Positions 60,338-64,000 of a stretch of DNA of 64,000 nt are shown here, piece by piece (position 1 is the stretch's first letter; each line of letters opens with the position of its first letter). The stretch lies in the NCBI GenBank assembly GCA_040791665.1, contig JBFNNX010000001.1, positions 62,001 to 126,000 on the forward strand. Reading direction: 5' to 3'. The position numbers and the translations under genes were made by a program. The notes beneath the pieces were generated by a model. The model ran no database searches. It was not told the DNA's origin and was given only the letters and a program-made list of their open reading frames with translations. Source of the DNA: Thiodiazotropha sp040791665. GTDB taxonomy: Bacteria; Pseudomonadota; Gammaproteobacteria; Chromatiales; Chromatiaceae.

Positions 60338-62137
60338 ATGAATCAAGAAAAAAGGAAAGGCACCATACAAGACATCAACGGCCCCATCGTCACCATCAGG
60401 CTTCCAGGTGTGCAAAACGGCGAGCAGGTACGTATCGGCAGCCTCGGTCTGTATGGTGAGGTTATCTCCCTTGAGGGTGAAGAGGCCCTCGCCCAGATCT
60501 ACGAATCCACCGAAATGGTACGGCCCGGTGAACCGGTAGAGGGTCTGGGCCATCCCCTCTCGGTGGAACTTGGTCCAGGACTCATCGGCGGTATTTTCGA
60601 CGGTGTGCAGCGTCCGCTGGAGGAGATGTTTCTCAAGGCGGGTGACCAGATCCCACGCGGTCTCAGCCCGCTACCCCTCGATCGCGAGAAACTATGGCAC
60701 TTCGTACCGAGCGAAAATCTTGAACCCAATATGCCGATTATCGGCGGTGCCCGTCTCGGGGTGGTGCAGGAGACAGAGACCGTCGAACACCGCATCGTCG
60801 TACCGCCGAATATCGAAGGTGAATTGATCGAACTTGCCCCCGAGGGTGACTACAACCTGGAAGAGACCATCGCCCAGGTACGTAACCCTCAGGGACAGGT
60901 GCATCATCTCAAGCTCTACCATAGGTGGCCGGTACGCAAGCCCCGCCCATATCAGGGCCGGGATAACGGGGTCGAGCCATTGATCACCGGGCAACGTATT
61001 CTCGATACCTTCTTCCCCCTGCTCAAAGGAAGCAAATGTGCCGTACCCGGTCCCTTCGGCGCGGGCAAGACTGTCGTGCAGCATCAGGTCGCCCGTTGGG
61101 CCAATGCCGATATCGTCATCTATGTCGGTTGCGGTGAACGCGGAAACGAGTTGGTGGATGTGCTCGACAGCTTTCCCAAATTGAAAGACCCTTACAGTGG
61201 CAGACCCCTGATGGATCGCACCCTGCTCATCGCAAACACCTCCAACATGCCGGTGGTGGCCCGCGAGGCATCGATCTATGTCGGCATCACCATTGCCGAG
61301 TACTATCGGGATCAGGGATACGACGTGGTCATGCTGGCCGACTCGACCAGCCGCTGGGCCGAGGCCCTTCGCGAGGTCTCCGGGCGCCTTGGTCAAATGC
61401 CTGTGGAAGAGGGATACCCCGCCTACCTCGCCTCTCGCCTGGCCGCCTTTTATGAGCGTGCGGGGCGGGTCGAAACCATGGATTGCGGCAAAGGTTCTGT
61501 TACCCTGATCGGCGCCGTCTCACCTCCAGGTGGCGATTTCTCCGAGCCGGTCACCAGCCACACCAAGGAGATTATCCAGACTTTCTGGGCCCTTTCCAAA
61601 GAGCTGGCGGACGCCCGCCACTACCCGGCCATCGATTGGGTCGACAGCTTCTCGGCCGACGTCGGCACGGCCGCAGAATGGTGGCACGAAAACATCGACC
61701 GTGGTTGGGAGAAACGCCGCGCCCAGGCGCTGGCGATGCTGGCAAGGGATGCGGAGTTGTCACGTATCGTCAACCTGGTCGGACCCGAAGCCCTCTCATC
61801 CGCTCAACGATGGGTATTGGAGGGTGCCGCATTGATCAAGGAGGGCGTACTGCAGCAGAGCGCCCTCGATCCGGTGGATACCTTCTCCTCGCCGCAGAAA
61901 CAGTTTATGCTGCTCGATCTGATTCTCACGGTCTATGACGAAGGGGCTGCACTGATCGAACTCGGCGTGCCGGTACAGGAGCTCGCCGAGATGCCAATAC
62001 TGGCCCGTCTGCGCCGCTGCAAAGAGCTTTACGACTCATCCCAGATCGATCAACTCAAGACCTTTCGGGACGAGGCATTGAGTGACTTCAAGGCTATCCA
62101 TTCCGAATATGCGCAACGGGGGGAACAGACAGCATGA
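60338..62137 (+). CDS. V/A-type ATPase catalytic subunit A
   Basis: Catalytic ATP-binding subunit, 599 residues. The N-terminal barrel is KGTIQDINGPIVTIRLPG; the inserted domain specific to A subunits is at about 110-200; and the P-loop GPFGAGKT is at about 238-245. Other motifs are VGCGERGNELVDVLDSFPKLKDP, VVMLADSTSRWAEALREVSGRLGQMPVEEGYPAYLASRLAAFYERAG and YPAIDWVDSFS. The start is ATG 60338; a TTG six bases upstream overlaps the subunit E stop. It overlaps subunit B by four bases. Confidence 0.97.
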   Translation: MNQEKRKGTIQDINGPIVTIRLPGVQNGEQVRIGSLGLYGEVISLEGEEALAQIYESTEMVRPGEPVEGLGHPLSVELGPGLIGGIFDGVQRPLEEMFLKAGDQIPRGLSPLPLDREKLWHFVPSENLEPNMPIIGGARLGVVQETETVEHRIVVPPNIEGELIELAPEGDYNLEETIAQVRNPQGQVHHLKLYHRWPVRKPRPYQGRDNGVEPLITGQRILDTFFPLLKGSKCAVPGPFGAGKTVVQHQVARWANADIVIYVGCGERGNELVDVLDSFPKLKDPYSGRPLMDRTLLIANTSNMPVVAREASIYVGITIAEYYRDQGYDVVMLADSTSRWAEALREVSGRLGQMPVEEGYPAYLASRLAAFYERAGRVETMDCGKGSVTLIGAVSPPGGDFSEPVTSHTKEIIQTFWALSKELADARHYPAIDWVDSFSADVGTAAEWWHENIDRGWEKRRAQALAMLARDAELSRIVNLVGPEALSSAQRWVLEGAALIKEGVLQQSALDPVDTFSSPQKQFMLLDLILTVYDEGAALIELGVPVQELAEMPILARLRRCKELYDSSQIDQLKTFRDEALSDFKAIHSEYAQRGEQTA

Positions 62138-63513
62138 GTGCCAAGGAGTATCGTACCGCTTCCTCCGCCCGGGGCGGGCTGTTGACCGTCGCCAATGTAC
62201 CCAATATCGCCTTTGGCGACCGGGTCAATATCCGCGACCAGCAGGGTAACACACGCAACGGTCAGGTGATCCGCAGCTCCAACGAAGAGGTGTTGATCCA
62301 GGTCTTCGAAGGCACCGCCGAACTCGACCTGGAGAGCACCTGGGTGCGCTTCCTCGATGAGCCGGTGGAGATTGCCCTCTCCCCGGAGATCCTCGGTCGT
62401 GTCTTCAGCGGCTTGGGAGAACCGCGCGACTTTCGTCCCCCCATCGTCTCCAACCTGCGCCGCAGTATCAGTGCCGCCGCCTTCAACCCGGCGGCCCGCA
62501 CCTACCCGAGGGAGTTCATCCAGACCGGCATCTCCACCATCGATGGTCTCAACTCCCTGGTTAGGGGCCAGAAGCTGCCGATCTTCTCCGCCTCCGGCCT
62601 GCCCCACAACCGGCTCGCGGCACAGATCGTGCGCCAGGCGAAACTCCCCGACGATGACAGCCGCTTCTCTGTGGTTTTCGCCGCCATGGGCGTCTCCTAT
62701 GCGGATGCCCGTTTCTTCCAGGAGGAGTTCGCCTCCTCCGGCGTGCTTGGCAATGTGGTGATGTTCGTCAACATGGCCGACGACCCGCCGGTGGAGCGTC
62801 TCACCCTGCCCCGCATGGCGTTGACCGCGGCGGAGTATCTCGCTTTCGATCTCGATCGCCACGTACTGGTAGTAATGACCGATATGACTCACTACGCCGA
62901 AGCGCTGCGAGAGGTCGCCACCGCCAAAGGCGATGTGCCGGCGCGAAAAGGTTATCCCGGCTACCTCTACTCCGATCTGGCGGAGATCTACGAACGCTCC
63001 GGCCGCATCAAGGATCGCCATGGTTCCATCACACTGGTGCCAGTGCTGAGCATGCCCAGTGACGACATCACCCATCCGATACCGGATCTGACCGGGTATA
63101 TCACCGAAGGGCAGATCGTCCTCAGCCGAGAACTGCACAACCAGGGCATCTATCCCCCGGTGCACATATCCCCGTCACTGTCGCGTCTGATGAAGGACGG
63201 TATCGGCAAGGACTTCACCCGTGAGGACCACCCCCACGTCTCCAACCAGCTCTACGCCCTATACGCCCGTGCCCTGGAGACGCGCAATCTGGCCTCCATC
63301 ATCGGCGCCGATGAGCTCTCCGCCCGTGACCGCCGCTACCTGGAGTTCGCCGATGCCTTCGAGCAGCGTTTCGTGCAACAAGGAGAGGATGAAGACCGCA
63401 GTATAGAGGAGACCCTCAACCTGGCGTGGGACCTGCTTTCCACCTTCCCGCCACAGGCGCTGACCCGGGTCAACGAAACCGAGATCGCCAAGTACCATCG
63501 GCAGAGCACATGA
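62134..63513 (+). CDS. V/A-type ATPase subunit B
   Basis: Non-catalytic nucleotide-binding subunit, 459 residues, alternating with A in the hexamer. There is no P-loop lysine: the equivalent region is QKLPIFSASGLPHNRLAAQIVRQAKL, which is the normal B-subunit form. Other motifs are VVFAAMGVSYADARFFQEEF, VMTDMTHYAEALREV, ARKGYPGYLYSDLAEIYERSGRIKDRHGSITLVPVLSMPSDDITHPIPDLTGYITEGQI and the arginine region HISPSLSRLMKDGIG. It overlaps subunit D by four bases (ATGA). Confidence 0.97.
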   Translation: MSAKEYRTASSARGGLLTVANVPNIAFGDRVNIRDQQGNTRNGQVIRSSNEEVLIQVFEGTAELDLESTWVRFLDEPVEIALSPEILGRVFSGLGEPRDFRPPIVSNLRRSISAAAFNPAARTYPREFIQTGISTIDGLNSLVRGQKLPIFSASGLPHNRLAAQIVRQAKLPDDDSRFSVVFAAMGVSYADARFFQEEFASSGVLGNVVMFVNMADDPPVERLTLPRMALTAAEYLAFDLDRHVLVVMTDMTHYAEALREVATAKGDVPARKGYPGYLYSDLAEIYERSGRIKDRHGSITLVPVLSMPSDDITHPIPDLTGYITEGQIVLSRELHNQGIYPPVHISPSLSRLMKDGIGKDFTREDHPHVSNQLYALYARALETRNLASIIGADELSARDRRYLEFADAFEQRFVQQGEDEDRSIEETLNLAWDLLSTFPPQALTRVNETEIAKYHRQST

Positions 63514-64000
63514 CCGGCAAACGTATCAAAGCGGCCCCGACCAAAAATACCCTGCTGAATCTGAAACGGCAGCTCAATTTTCTCGAGGAGGGACACAGCC
63601 TGCTGGAACGTAAGCGGGAGCTGTTGACGCGACTGGTCTATCAGCGCATCGGCGAATACCGCAAGATCAGAGATCAGGCACATGAAGCGACCAAACTCGC
63701 CTATCACTGGCTCAGTATGCTGCAGCTGCGCATGGGCAGTCGCGCCGTCAATCAGGCGGCCCTCGGGGTAGAGCCCGTGCTCGATTTGAAAATCCTGCCG
63801 CGGCGAAACCTCGGTGTGGAGTACCCGTCTGTCAGCGGTGAACTACTTCCCCTCAACCCGGTCGGTCTGCTCGGCACCGATCCCAGCTTCGATGAAACCC
63901 GCCTGCACTTTGCCGAAGCCTCGCTTCAGCTGGCGAAGATGGGCGAAGTCTCGATGAGCCTGAACCGCTTGATTGCCGAACAGCGCAAGGCGCAGAAACG
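63510..64000 (+). CDS. V/A-type ATPase subunit D, C-terminus cut by window edge
   Basis: The first 163 residues of the central rotor shaft subunit are seen; the frame runs open to the right edge. It begins MTGKRIKAAPTKNTLLNLKRQLNFLEEGHSLLERKRELL, the conserved P(T/N)K..L..L...L..A..G..LL..KR.xL pattern of subunit D, followed by long helices. The last stretch, EASLQLAKMGEVSMSLNRLIAEQRKAQKR, is the returning helix of the coiled coil. It closes the order C-I-K-F-E-A-B-D. Confidence 0.93.
   Translation, partial: MTGKRIKAAPTKNTLLNLKRQLNFLEEGHSLLERKRELLTRLVYQRIGEYRKIRDQAHEATKLAYHWLSMLQLRMGSRAVNQAALGVEPVLDLKILPRRNLGVEYPSVSGELLPLNPVGLLGTDPSFDETRLHFAEASLQLAKMGEVSMSLNRLIAEQRKAQK

Noticed and set aside
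1..64000. tRNA, rRNA, CRISPR arrays, integrases, transposases
   Set aside because: I looked through the gaps and frames and found none; the gaps are too short or lack the needed structures. A tRNAscan or ISfinder run would settle it.

Overview
The window is 64 kb of a gammaproteobacterial chromosome and is almost fully coding. Three gene orders support this: rpoE-rseA-rseB-rseC-mucD-lepA-lepB-rnc-era-recO-pdxJ, fleQ-fleS-fleR-fliEFGHIJ, and the family-level resemblance of nadB, pckA, rdgC and DUF1841 proteins to gammaproteobacterial versions. A complete V/A-type ATPase operon, an AmmeMemoRadiSam system, a hypF gene and sugar-nucleotide genes would fit a motile Chromatiales-like or sulfur-oxidising relative; that narrower placement is inference. 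I saw no rRNA, tRNA, CRISPR array, insertion sequence or prophage.

Layout. 1-5 kb: rlmD (cut by the left edge) and cysM on the minus strand, then a CBS-domain protein, a spermidine-synthase-like protein and a DUF389 membrane protein on the plus strand. 4.9-16 kb: one long minus-strand block read as rpoE, rseA, rseB, rseC, mucD, a glutaredoxin-like gene, a terminator, then lepA, lepB, DUF4845, rnc, era, recO and pdxJ. It joins envelope stress, protein export, ribosome assembly and RNA processing. 16-25.5 kb: nadB (plus), then amrS, amrB and a RepB-like primase gene (minus), hypF (minus) and tmcA (plus). 25.5-31 kb: a B12-binding radical SAM protein, then tviB, tviC and a UDP-glucuronate-4-epimerase-like gene for acidic surface sugars. 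31-34 kb: rdgC, the third AmmeMemoRadiSam gene amrA, and a GYF/pentapeptide-repeat membrane protein. 34-47.7 kb: flagellar genes, with fliK-like and flhB-like on plus and fleQ, fleSR, fliEFGHIJ and an EAL-HDOD protein on minus. Two sigma-54 promoter matches stand before fleS and fliE. 48-55 kb: FHA and PilZ proteins, small conserved genes, nth, pckA, an unrecognised gene, hemH and a DUF971 gene. 55.5-64 kb: the V/A-type ATPase operon in the order stalk, C, I, K, F, E, A, B, D, with D cut by the right edge.

Non-coding signals. (1) A candidate FNR/Anr-controlled small RNA on the minus strand at about 30.95-31.09 kb: an FNR-like box followed by a strong intrinsic terminator with no gene between. 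(2) A dispersed intergenic repeat with GGCCGCAAATGAACGCCAAT-like ends pointing inward, in three copies (5.7, 17.8 and 34.1 kb) plus solitary arms directly after two stop codons. (3) A separate 101-bp element bounded by a perfect 19-bp inverted repeat, between ATPase subunits I and K. (4) A RepB-type primase-like gene translationally coupled to amrB, with no mobile element around it.
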